Source of the DNA: Bacillota bacterium
GTDB taxonomy: Bacteria; Bacillota; Dethiobacteria; DTU022
NCBI GenBank assembly: GCA_012510305.1
Contig: JAAZIE010000347.1
Coordinates: 1 to 8,414, forward strand
DNA length: 8,414 bases
Direction of reading: 5' to 3'
Position 1 is the stretch's first letter; every line of letters starts with the position of its first letter. Of the stretch, positions 1-7,075 are shown piece by piece. A program made the translations under genes and the position numbers. The notes below the pieces were generated by a model that was given only the letters and a program-made list of their open reading frames with translations, was not told the DNA's origin and searched no databases.

Positions 1-1896
1 CCAGAGATGGCCAAAGGGGCGGGCGATGCGGAATACGCCTACAACAACGAACTTCTGCAATATATGGTTATTAGCCAAAACGAAAGCGCCGTAACCGCGC
101 TCAACACCGTCGCCGGGATCGTCATCCTGCTGATCATCGTCGGTTCGGTAACGGTAATCTACAACGCCTTCGCCATCTCGGTAAGCGAACGCAAAAAGCA
201 GTTCGGGCTGCTGGCCGGCATCGGGGCCACCCCCGGCCAGATCAGGCGATCGGTGTTCTTCGAAGGCCTCATTCTGGGGACGATCGGGATACCGCTGGGC
301 CTGCTTTCCGGCATCGGCGGCATCGGGGTGACCCTCGCGGTAGTCAACCGGCTGATGACGGGCCTGTTCTTCGAGCAGGATATCCCCCTGCGCCTGATCA
401 TCTCCCCGCTTTTGATCCCCCTTACGGTGCTTTTTGTTGGGCTGATCATCCTCATTTCCGCCTACATTCCGGCCAACCGGGCCGCGGCGATCCCGCCCAT
501 CGAGGCGATCCGGCAAAGCGCCGATGTCAAGTTTGGCGGGAAAACGGTGAAAACATCCCGGCTGACCCGCCGGCTCTTCGGCATCGAGGGCGAGCTGGCC
601 CTGAAGAACTTGAAGCGCCACCGCCGCCGCTACCGGACCACCGTCTTCTCGCTCTTCATCAGCATCGTTCTCTTCGTCTCTTTCTCCACCTTCATCAATT
701 ACGCGCTAACCGGCGGGGGAATGTATTACCGGGAGCTCGGCTTTGATTTCAGCGTCATGGTCGATTCGCTCACCCCCGAAGAGCAAAAGGATCTGTCCAG
801 GCGGGTTGCCGCTCTTGACGGGGTGGAAAGATGCGCCGCGCAAAGAACGATCGTTACCGACACATGGTTGCCCCGGGAGCGCTTCAGCACCTATTTTCAG
901 AAAAATTTCATCGATGAGGATCACCTTCCTGCAGACGGAGCGGGCCTCTACCACCTATACGTTCACCTCACCGCGCTGGGGGAAAACGAATTTAGAGCCT
1001 TCGTTGCAGAAGAGGGGCTTGACCTGAAAACATTCGAGGATAATGCCAACCCCAAGGGGATCCTGATCAGCAACAGCAGATCTTATGAGGAGAAGATCAC
1101 GGAGTACAAACCGCTGCATGCAAAAACAGGGGACCGCCTTGAGCTGGCCGGAATGATAGACAGCGAAGAGGAGCGGGACCTTCTCCCCACCATCTCCATG
1201 GAGCTCGGCACCGTCACTGAAAACCTCCCCCTGGGCGTTCAACCCGCTGATGTGGGCTGGATCGACCTGGTGGTCTCCGATGCACTTTTTGACGCGACTC
1301 AGTCGCTGCTGGTGGAGCAGGGCGGGAACACGAGCTTCGCCGAAGGCGATACCCTGCGGCTTTACCTGATCACAGACCAGGGCACCGACTTAGGTGAGCA
1401 GCTCCGCAACACTTGTGAGCAGTACACCGAGGGGCACCTCTATATCCAGGATGTTAAGGCGATTCAGCGGGAGATGAAGCAGACCAACACCGTAATCTCC
1501 ATCTTTCTCTACGGCTTCATCACCCTGATCACCTTGATCGGGGTGACCAATATCTTCAACACCATCAGCACCAATGTGGCCCTGCGCCGCCGCGAATTTG
1601 CCATGCTCAAATCGGTGGGGCTGACTCCGCACGGTTTCAACAGGATGATCAACTACGAGAGCATTTTCTACGGCCTCCATGCCCTGCTCTACGGCCTGCC
1701 GGTGAGCATCCTGATCACCCTGGGGATGTACAACGGCTTCGGCAATGTGCTTGGATTCGCTTTCTTTTTACCCGTAAAGGAGATCTTCATCTGCATCGCC
1801 GGGGTCTTCTTTATAGTCTTCATGACCATGCTGCACGCCGGCTCCAAGCTGAAGCGCGACAATATCATCGACGCGCTGAAGGAGGAGAACCTCTAG
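1..1896 (+). CDS. FtsX-type ABC transporter permease, 5'-truncated by the window edge
   Basis: This is an integral membrane permease subunit of an ABC transporter, partnered by an ATPase not in the window. The frame is open from base 1, so the visible Met at 7 is internal; residues below count from it. Two FtsX-like repeats are seen. The first has membrane segments near 33-56, 84-112 and 130-154, with the cytoplasmic coupling motif ERKKQFGLLAGIGAT at 61-75. A basic stretch (NLKRHRRRYR, 201-210) precedes another segment at 212-234. A hydrophilic, probably extracytoplasmic domain spans about 240-490. The second repeat has segments near 496-520, 552-575 and 593-612, with RRREFAMLKSVGLT at 527-540. 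The missing N-terminus should hold the first membrane helix and extracellular loop of repeat one. The fold resembles BceB/YtrF/MacB-type permeases used in peptide or antibiotic resistance, lipoprotein or cell-wall processes; the substrate cannot be told. It ends with TAG and converges on the CO dehydrogenase operon, so it is probably unrelated in function. Confidence 0.9.
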   Translation, partial: PEMAKGAGDAEYAYNNELLQYMVISQNESAVTALNTVAGIVILLIIVGSVTVIYNAFAISVSERKKQFGLLAGIGATPGQIRRSVFFEGLILGTIGIPLGLLSGIGGIGVTLAVVNRLMTGLFFEQDIPLRLIISPLLIPLTVLFVGLIILISAYIPANRAAAIPPIEAIRQSADVKFGGKTVKTSRLTRRLFGIEGELALKNLKRHRRRYRTTVFSLFISIVLFVSFSTFINYALTGGGMYYRELGFDFSVMVDSLTPEEQKDLSRRVAALDGVERCAAQRTIVTDTWLPRERFSTYFQKNFIDEDHLPADGAGLYHLYVHLTALGENEFRAFVAEEGLDLKTFEDNANPKGILISNSRSYEEKITEYKPLHAKTGDRLELAGMIDSEEERDLLPTISMELGTVTENLPLGVQPADVGWIDLVVSDALFDATQSLLVEQGGNTSFAEGDTLRLYLITDQGTDLGEQLRNTCEQYTEGHLYIQDVKAIQREMKQTNTVISIFLYGFITLITLIGVTNIFNTISTNVALRRREFAMLKSVGLTPHGFNRMINYESIFYGLHALLYGLPVSILITLGMYNGFGNVLGFAFFLPVKEIFICIAGVFFIVFMTMLHAGSKLKRDNIIDALKEENL

Positions 1897-1942
1897 AGAA
1901 CCGAGCCCGAGAACGCTTGGATTCAAACCGTCCTTTTATTGT

Positions 1943-1977
1943 AAAAAGGTGACAGGAGAACCGTCCCCCTGTCACCT
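1943..1977 (-). terminator. Probable rho-independent terminator of the CO dehydrogenase operon
   Basis: Read on the minus strand, the 10-bp stem AGGTGACAGG/CCTGTCACCT is followed directly by TTTTT (1947-1943). It lies 7 nt past the cooS stop codon, which is the right place and form for an intrinsic terminator. On the plus strand the stem is followed after a few bases by only TTTT (1982-1985), so it may also act weakly for the convergent permease gene. Confidence 0.65.
1947..1977. repeat. REP-like palindromic intergenic repeat
   Basis: AGGTGACAGG (1947-1956) and CCTGTCACCT (1968-1977) form a perfect 10-bp inverted repeat around an 11-nt loop containing AACCGTCC (1959-1966). The same octamer occurs just upstream at 1926-1933, followed by a T-rich stretch, as if a second, decayed unit adjoined the first. 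From memory, palindromes of this GTGACAGG/AACCGTCC type recur between genes in Clostridia and resemble REP elements mobilised by REP-associated Y1 transposases. No transposase is in the window, and copy number cannot be judged from one window. Confidence 0.55.
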
Positions 1978-1983
1978 ACTCTT

Positions 1984-3879
1984 TTACGGCAGGCCCAGCT
2001 TGCTGCGCTTGTCGCTGATATGTTCCACTATGAGGACGGCGGCCTTCAGCGGATCGGTCTCCACCGCAAAGGCGGCGCCGATCACATCGTTGGCCCCTTC
2101 TGTAAGAAGGGCGGCCACGTTCTCGCTGCCCAGCACCTGCGGCACCGTGCCCAGCACCGTGAAGATCCCCGAGCCGATGACATAGCTGCCGATACTGACC
2201 GCCTTCTCCGACATCCACTCCGGGGCGGCACCGGCCAGCGGCAGCTCGCTAATATCCACGCCCAGGGCGTTGGCCACCGCAGCGGCGACGACGAGGATCC
2301 GGCTAATATCCACGCAAGAACCCATGTGCAAAACCGGCGGAATTTTCAGCGCTTCACAGACCGCCCGAAGGCCCGGGCCGGCCTTCTGGGCCGCCTCCGG
2401 CAGCAGCAGGCCCCGTTTGGCACTGGCGATGGCCGTGCATCCCGTTTCCACCACCAGGATATCCGCCTTGATCAGCTCTTCGGTGAGGGTGACATGGCCG
2501 TGATCGTGGGTGATCTTGGGGTTGTTGCAGCCCACTATGCCGGCAATGCCCTTGATCGACCCCTCTTTGATCGCATCGAGCAGCGGATCCAGGGAACCGC
2601 CCAGGGCGGAGAGGATCGCCTCGACACTGAACCCGGCTACGAATTCCATCTTCTCCTTCGGAATGAACACCCGCTCAGGATTGCGCTTGGGGTAGCCCTC
2701 CACCGCTATTTTCACAATCTCACCGGCTATCTGCAAGGCCTTTTCCTCTTCAAAGGGAACATGCTTCGCTCCGGGGAACTTGGCCTTGGGAGAGGTGGAG
2801 ATGATCTCGGTATGGTAGCAGTCGGCCAGCGAAGTCAGGGCAGGCATGATACACTGTACGTCCACCACCATCGCTTCGACCGCCCCGGTGATAATTGCCA
2901 GCTCCTGCTGCAGGAAGTTGCCCGCCACGGGGACGCCGTGCCGCATGAGCAGCTCATTGCCCGTGCAGCACATGCCGCAGACATTTATCCCTTCCGCCCC
3001 CTTCGATTGAGCCAGCTCCAGCAGCTCCGGATCGCGGGCCGCAGCGACGATCATTTCAGAGAGGGTGGGCTCGTGGCCGTGCACAATGATGTTTACCTCA
3101 TTTTCTTGGAGAACCCCCAGGTTGCTCACCCCTTCGACCGGCTCAGGTGTGCCAAAGAGAACATCGGAGAGCTCTGTGGCCCACATCGATCCCCCCCAGC
3201 CGTCGGAAAGAGCGGTGCGCAGCCCGTGCAAAATGAGATTGACATACTCGTTGTCCACGCCGATATGGGTGCGGTGCATAACCTCGACGATCTCCCGGTC
3301 GATCCCGCGCGGGGTAAGCCCAAATTTGCTCCAGGTTTCCCTTCTTTTTTCCGGAACCCTGTTTAAGAAGGCCAGCGTCCCCTTCCTGGTGCCGAACTCC
3401 TCCAACGCCGCTTGAGCCACGTCGGCGGCGATCTCCTCGGCGGAACGCCCTTCCACGGCAATATCGAGCTCACCGGCCAGGGCCGCCAGCTTATCCCGGT
3501 CTTTGACCTGGTAGTCCGGAGACTGCCCCGTGGAAGCATGGAGCAGCGCTTCCACGATATCGCGCCCATGGTCTGAATGAGCAGCCGCCCCTGCGGCGAT
3601 AGCCCTGAGCAGGTTCCGGGCCACGATGGTATCGGCACCGGCGCCGCAAACCCCTTTTTGCGGCTCGCCGCCGAAGGGATCTATCCGGCAGGGACCCATG
3701 TTGCAATTCCGGCAGCAAAGTCCGAGCAACCCAAATCCGCACTGCGGTTCCTGCCGGTCATGGCGATCCCAGGCCGTTTCCAGGCCTTCCGCTTCAGCCC
3801 GGTCCAACATCGCCAGGGTGGCGGGATCGATACTCCTCTGATTTCGCTTTTCCTGATCCACTGTTCTCCTTCCTTTCAT
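1984..3879 (-). CDS. cooS: Anaerobic Ni-Fe-S carbon monoxide dehydrogenase, catalytic subunit CooS
   Basis: CooS interconverts CO + H2O and CO2 + 2H+ + 2e- as a soluble homodimer. The 631-residue length is normal for the family. Aligned from memory with Carboxydothermus CODH-II, all cluster ligands are present. Cys47 and Cys55 fit the D-cluster. Cys56, Cys59, Cys64 and Cys78 fit the B-cluster. His269 (in HGHEP), Cys305, Cys343, Cys451 (GCNNP), Cys481 (TGC) and Cys522 (GSCVD) fit the Ni-Fe-S C-cluster. Lys559 (SEKAVSIG) and His101 fit the catalytic acid/base residues. Two histidines of the family's four-step ladder appear replaced (Asp107, Glu110). An extra Cys301 sits beside the Cys304-Cys305 pair. 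The ATG follows the adapter's stop by one base. A GTG at 3861, with GGAAGGAG just upstream, is a serious alternative start giving 625 residues. It is the last gene of the operon; no acetyl-CoA synthase gene is adjacent, which argues against a Wood-Ljungdahl ACS complex here. Confidence 0.97.
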   Translation of the reverse strand: MKGRRTVDQEKRNQRSIDPATLAMLDRAEAEGLETAWDRHDRQEPQCGFGLLGLCCRNCNMGPCRIDPFGGEPQKGVCGAGADTIVARNLLRAIAAGAAAHSDHGRDIVEALLHASTGQSPDYQVKDRDKLAALAGELDIAVEGRSAEEIAADVAQAALEEFGTRKGTLAFLNRVPEKRRETWSKFGLTPRGIDREIVEVMHRTHIGVDNEYVNLILHGLRTALSDGWGGSMWATELSDVLFGTPEPVEGVSNLGVLQENEVNIIVHGHEPTLSEMIVAAARDPELLELAQSKGAEGINVCGMCCTGNELLMRHGVPVAGNFLQQELAIITGAVEAMVVDVQCIMPALTSLADCYHTEIISTSPKAKFPGAKHVPFEEEKALQIAGEIVKIAVEGYPKRNPERVFIPKEKMEFVAGFSVEAILSALGGSLDPLLDAIKEGSIKGIAGIVGCNNPKITHDHGHVTLTEELIKADILVVETGCTAIASAKRGLLLPEAAQKAGPGLRAVCEALKIPPVLHMGSCVDISRILVVAAAVANALGVDISELPLAGAAPEWMSEKAVSIGSYVIGSGIFTVLGTVPQVLGSENVAALLTEGANDVIGAAFAVETDPLKAAVLIVEHISDKRSKLGLP

Positions 3880-3880
3880 T

Positions 3881-4732
3881 TTATTTGCCCTTCCGGGCTT
3901 GATTTACATCCGGCTCTTCCCTGCTGCTTCTTCGTGCCGGGAAAGAATCTGCCGGCCCGTACTGCGGCACCGGCAGCGCTGTGGCGGCGGCAGCCGCCCT
4001 CATACGCCGGCAGCGCAAACAGAGCAGCTCTTCCCCGGGCACACCCTCCTCTGCAGCCTTTTCGCGCATCTGTACCAGCAGCTCCGCCGGGACGACCGGC
4101 CGGCCGCATTCGCTGCAAAGAGCCTGTTCCAGGTCGCTGTGCCAGCGATCGATGAGCAGACGACCCGCCTCTTCCCTGACCTTGATCGCGCCGGTGGGGC
4201 AGAGATAAGCGCAGGCGGCGCAGCCCAGGCAGAGATCGGTCTCTGCATCAAAAGGGGTGCTTACCTTTCGCTCCGCCCCGCGGTAAACAAAACTGATCGC
4301 GTTTTTACCGATCACTTCCCGGCAAACCCGCACGCAGAGTCCGCAGAGAATGCATTCCTCCTCTCCATCTCCGGTGAGGAGAAGATCTGCGGTGTCCACG
4401 CGCCATTGCCGGGCCAGATCCTGGAGCACCTTCACCCCGGGGCAGCGGGCCAGCAGCAGCTTCAGGCTCATCTTGCGCGCCTGCCAGACCGCCGGGGTGC
4501 CGGTCTCCACGCTCAGGCCGCTTCGCTCCAGCGGGTAATTGCAGGCGGCCACGATGGACTGCCGGCCGCCCTCATCCAGGGCAACCAGGCAAAGGCGGCA
4601 GGCCCCAAAAGGCTCCAGCGCTTCGTGATGGCAGAGGGTGGGAATCTCCAGGCCCAGCCTTCTCGCGGCGGCAAGGATCGTCGTCCCCGCCGCCACCGCT
4701 ACCCTTTGCCCATCAATCTTAACTTCAATCAT
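3881..4732 (-). CDS. NuoG/HoxU-like Fe-S adapter subunit ([2Fe-2S] plus two [4Fe-4S])
   Basis: This is an electron-transfer subunit homologous to the N-terminal part of NuoG, HoxU and the HydA/FdhA family, without a catalytic domain. Counting from the ATG at 4732 (283 residues), a plant-type [2Fe-2S] domain has Cys34, Cys45, Cys48 and Cys64. A ferredoxin domain has C127-C130-C133-C137 and C168-C171-C174-C178 for two [4Fe-4S] clusters. The His-x3-Cys-x2-Cys cluster usually found between these parts is absent; that stretch keeps only Cys97 (LLLARCPGVKVLQ). The C-terminal part has two CxxC pairs (CSEC at 206-209, CLRC at 238-241), possibly a zinc or rubredoxin-like site, and ends in a basic, probably flexible tail. 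An in-frame ATG at 4741 exists, but GAGG is only 3 nt from it and 8 nt from the ATG at 4732, and homologues start MIEVKIDG-like, so 4732 is preferred. Lying between nuoF and cooS, it probably bridges CO dehydrogenase to the flavin subunit. Confidence 0.9.
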   Translation of the reverse strand: MIEVKIDGQRVAVAAGTTILAAARRLGLEIPTLCHHEALEPFGACRLCLVALDEGGRQSIVAACNYPLERSGLSVETGTPAVWQARKMSLKLLLARCPGVKVLQDLARQWRVDTADLLLTGDGEEECILCGLCVRVCREVIGKNAISFVYRGAERKVSTPFDAETDLCLGCAACAYLCPTGAIKVREEAGRLLIDRWHSDLEQALCSECGRPVVPAELLVQMREKAAEEGVPGEELLCLRCRRMRAAAAATALPVPQYGPADSFPARRSSREEPDVNQARKGK

Positions 4733-4749
4733 TACATTCACCTCGCTGC

Positions 4750-6609
4750 TTACTGCACTACAATGGCATCAAAACGGCAGACATCGCGGCAGATGCCGCA
4801 GCGGATACAGAGTTCCGGATCCAGCCGGGGCACCTCTTTTTTGGGCCCGCTGATCGCCCCGGTGGGACAGTGGCGGTTGCACCGCCTGCAGGCGGTACAG
4901 GCCTCTTCGTCGATGGAATAGGTGATCAGCTCCTTGCATACGCCCGCCGGGCAGCGCCGCTCCTCGATATGGACCCGGTATTCATCCTCAAAATAGCGCA
5001 GGGTGGTCAGCACCGGGTTGGGCGCCAGCCGGCCCAGGGCGCAAAGGCTGCCTGCCTGCATCGCTGCAGCCAGCTCCCGCAGCCTCTCCAGGTATTCCGG
5101 CTTTCCCCGCCCGGCGGTAATCTCATCCAGGTAGGCCATCATCTGGCGACCGCCTTCGCGGCAGGGGGTGCACTTGCCGCAGGATTCGTCCACCGTAAAG
5201 GAAAGAAAATAGCGGGCCACATCGACCATGCAGGTGCGTTCGTCCATGACGATCATCCCGCCGGAGCCCATGATGGAGCCCGCTTCGGTAAGCTTTTCAT
5301 AATCCAGGGGCAGATCCAGCTTCGAGGCCGGCAAGCAGCCTCCCGCCGGTCCGCCGGTCTGCACCGCCTTGAATTCTTTGCCCCCGGGAATGCCGCCGCC
5401 GATTTCATAGATCAGCTGCTGCAGGGTCATCCCCATGGGCACCTCCACCAGCCCGGTGTTGTTCACCTTGCCGGTTAGCGAGAAAATCATCGTCCCCTTG
5501 CTTGCAGCGGTACCGATTTGCCCATACCAGGCGCCGCCGCGCTCCGTAATCAGCGGCACCGCCGCCAGCGTCTTCACATTGTTAATCAAAGTGGGCTTTC
5601 CCCACAGCCCCTTCTCCACCGGGTAGGGCGGCCGGGGCCGCGGGTTGGGCTCGCCGGAAAGACCCTCGATGGAGCTGATCAGGGCGGTCTCCTCGCCGCA
5701 GACAAAGGCGCCGCCGCCGCGGGTGAGCTGCAGCTCGAAGTCAAAACCGCTCCCGAGTATATCCTCGCCCAGCAGACCCCACTCGCGGGCTTGCACCAGG
5801 GCGATACCGGCATGCTCCACCGCCAGGGGATACTCGTTGCGCACGTAGATAAAACCTTTGGCGGCGCCGACGGCGTAGGCGGCGATGATCGCGCCTTCAA
5901 TGACCAGGTGAGGGTTGCCCTCCAAAAGACTGCGGTCCTGAAAACAGCCCGGGTCGCCTTCGTCAGCGTTGCAGATCAGGTACTTGGGCTCACCGGTGGC
6001 TCTCCTGCAGAGCTCCCATTTACGGCCTGCGGGAAAACCGCCGCCGCCGCGCCCGCGCAAGCCTGACTCCTTGATATTGGCGATGACCTGCTCCGGGCTC
6101 AGCGATCCCAGGGCGCCGGCCAGGGCGCGGTAACCACCCACTCCCACGTAATCTTCAATCCGGTGAGGGCTGATCTGCCCGTTCCACCCCAGGGTAAGGC
6201 GCTTCTGCCCCCGGTAAAAAGGCACCTCCGCCTCCTGTTGCACGGGCTCACCGCTAACGGGATCGACATAGAGCAGGCGTTCCACCGCCTCTGCACCCAG
6301 AACCGTGCGCTCAATGATCTCGGGCACATCCTCGGGCTCCACACGGCAGTAGAAAATATTCCCCGGCTCCACCACCACCAGCGGGCCCTGCTCACAAAAA
6401 CCATGGCAGCCGGTAATCCTGGTCAGAACCGGCACCTCCAGCTCCCGCTGAAGCAGCTGCTCCTCGAAAGCAGCCACCACCTCGCGGGCCCCCGAGGCGC
6501 TGCAACCGGTCCCGCAGCAAACCGCCACCGAGGCGCCTTCCCGGTGCCCGGCGCCGGCGATCTGCTCCCTTCTGACCTCCAGCTCCTCCGCCGATTTAAG
6601 CGTCTTCAT
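4750..6609 (-). CDS. nuoF: NuoF/HydB-like FMN- and NAD(P)H-binding Fe-S subunit
   Basis: This diaphorase subunit moves electrons between NAD(P)(H), FMN and Fe-S clusters. The 619 residues carry, in order: a thioredoxin-like [2Fe-2S] domain with Cys31, Cys36, Cys68 and Cys72; the FMN/NADH-binding core with LRGRGGGGFPAGRKW (184-198), CNADEGDPGCFQDR (213-226) and GGGAFVCGEETAL (298-310); an SLBB-like domain (about 375-460); a [4Fe-4S] site ESCGKCTPCREGG (Cys477, 480, 483, with Cys523); a CPAGVC pair (553-558), at a site where HydB proteins are reported to bind zinc; and a C-terminal two-[4Fe-4S] ferredoxin with C571-C574-C577-C581 and C601-C604-C607-C611. Complex I NuoF lacks both end domains; HydB of electron-bifurcating hydrogenases and related NAD-dependent formate dehydrogenases has them. 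The ATG overlaps the end of the NuoE-like gene by 14 nt, with GGAGG 9 nt upstream, so translation is probably coupled. The choice of NAD or NADP cannot be read from the motifs. Confidence 0.94.
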   Translation of the reverse strand: MKTLKSAEELEVRREQIAGAGHREGASVAVCCGTGCSASGAREVVAAFEEQLLQRELEVPVLTRITGCHGFCEQGPLVVVEPGNIFYCRVEPEDVPEIIERTVLGAEAVERLLYVDPVSGEPVQQEAEVPFYRGQKRLTLGWNGQISPHRIEDYVGVGGYRALAGALGSLSPEQVIANIKESGLRGRGGGGFPAGRKWELCRRATGEPKYLICNADEGDPGCFQDRSLLEGNPHLVIEGAIIAAYAVGAAKGFIYVRNEYPLAVEHAGIALVQAREWGLLGEDILGSGFDFELQLTRGGGAFVCGEETALISSIEGLSGEPNPRPRPPYPVEKGLWGKPTLINNVKTLAAVPLITERGGAWYGQIGTAASKGTMIFSLTGKVNNTGLVEVPMGMTLQQLIYEIGGGIPGGKEFKAVQTGGPAGGCLPASKLDLPLDYEKLTEAGSIMGSGGMIVMDERTCMVDVARYFLSFTVDESCGKCTPCREGGRQMMAYLDEITAGRGKPEYLERLRELAAAMQAGSLCALGRLAPNPVLTTLRYFEDEYRVHIEERRCPAGVCKELITYSIDEEACTACRRCNRHCPTGAISGPKKEVPRLDPELCIRCGICRDVCRFDAIVVQ

Positions 6610-7057
6610 CTTCGTATGCCTCCAGCAGGCGTTCCGCCTGGTGAGCGGTCAGGTGGCCGTGGTAGTCCCGGTCAATGGAGACCAGGGGCCCCAGTGCGCA
6701 GGCGCCCAAACAGTTGACCCGTTTCAGGGTATACTTGCTGTCTGCGGTGGTCTCGCCGGGCTTGATCCCCAGGCGCCGGCTGAGAGCGTCCAGAATCAGC
6801 TCGCTGCCCCGCACATGGCAGGCGGTCCCCAGGCAGACCTGGATCTCATGCTCGCCGCAGGGTTCCAAATCAAAGCTGCGGTAAAACGTAGCAGCGCTGT
6901 AAAGATGGCTCAGCGGGATGGACAGCTGCTCCGAAACCCTCTCCAGGGCCTCCCGGGGCAGATACCGAAATGCAGCGTTGATTTCATGAAGGATGGCCAC
7001 AATGGCGGTGCGATCACCGCGGTACCGATCAATGATTGGATCCACTTGTTTTCTCAT
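6596..7057 (-). CDS. nuoE: NuoE/HydC-like [2Fe-2S] thioredoxin-fold subunit
   Basis: This is the small partner of the NuoF-like subunit, equivalent to NuoE of complex I or HydC of bifurcating hydrogenases, and carries electrons through one [2Fe-2S] cluster. The 153 residues show an N-terminal helical region (including the NuoE-like segment FRYLPREALE, 30-39, and SHLYSAATFY, 50-59) and the cluster motif Cys75-x4-Cys80 and Cys116-x3-Cys120 (CLGTAC, CLGAC). The length is typical. The ATG lies 18 nt after the CooF-like gene's stop; only a weak GGG-containing ribosome site is visible, so it may rely on coupling to the gene before it. The 3' end overlaps nuoF. Confidence 0.94.
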   Translation of the reverse strand: MRKQVDPIIDRYRGDRTAIVAILHEINAAFRYLPREALERVSEQLSIPLSHLYSAATFYRSFDLEPCGEHEIQVCLGTACHVRGSELILDALSRRLGIKPGETTADSKYTLKRVNCLGACALGPLVSIDRDYHGHLTAHQAERLLEAYEDEDA

Positions 7058-7075
7058 GGCATCCCGGCCGGCGGA

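Noticed and set aside
2020..3366. A 448-codon plus-strand frame opposite cooS
   Set aside because: It is antisense to a clear, fully conserved CooS. Its translation is rich in Arg, His and Gln with no recognisable domain, as expected for the shadow of a GC-rich gene.
3899..4921. A 340-codon plus-strand frame opposite the NuoG- and NuoF-like genes
   Set aside because: It runs antisense across two conserved genes and their junction, lacks a good ribosome site, and has low-complexity composition.
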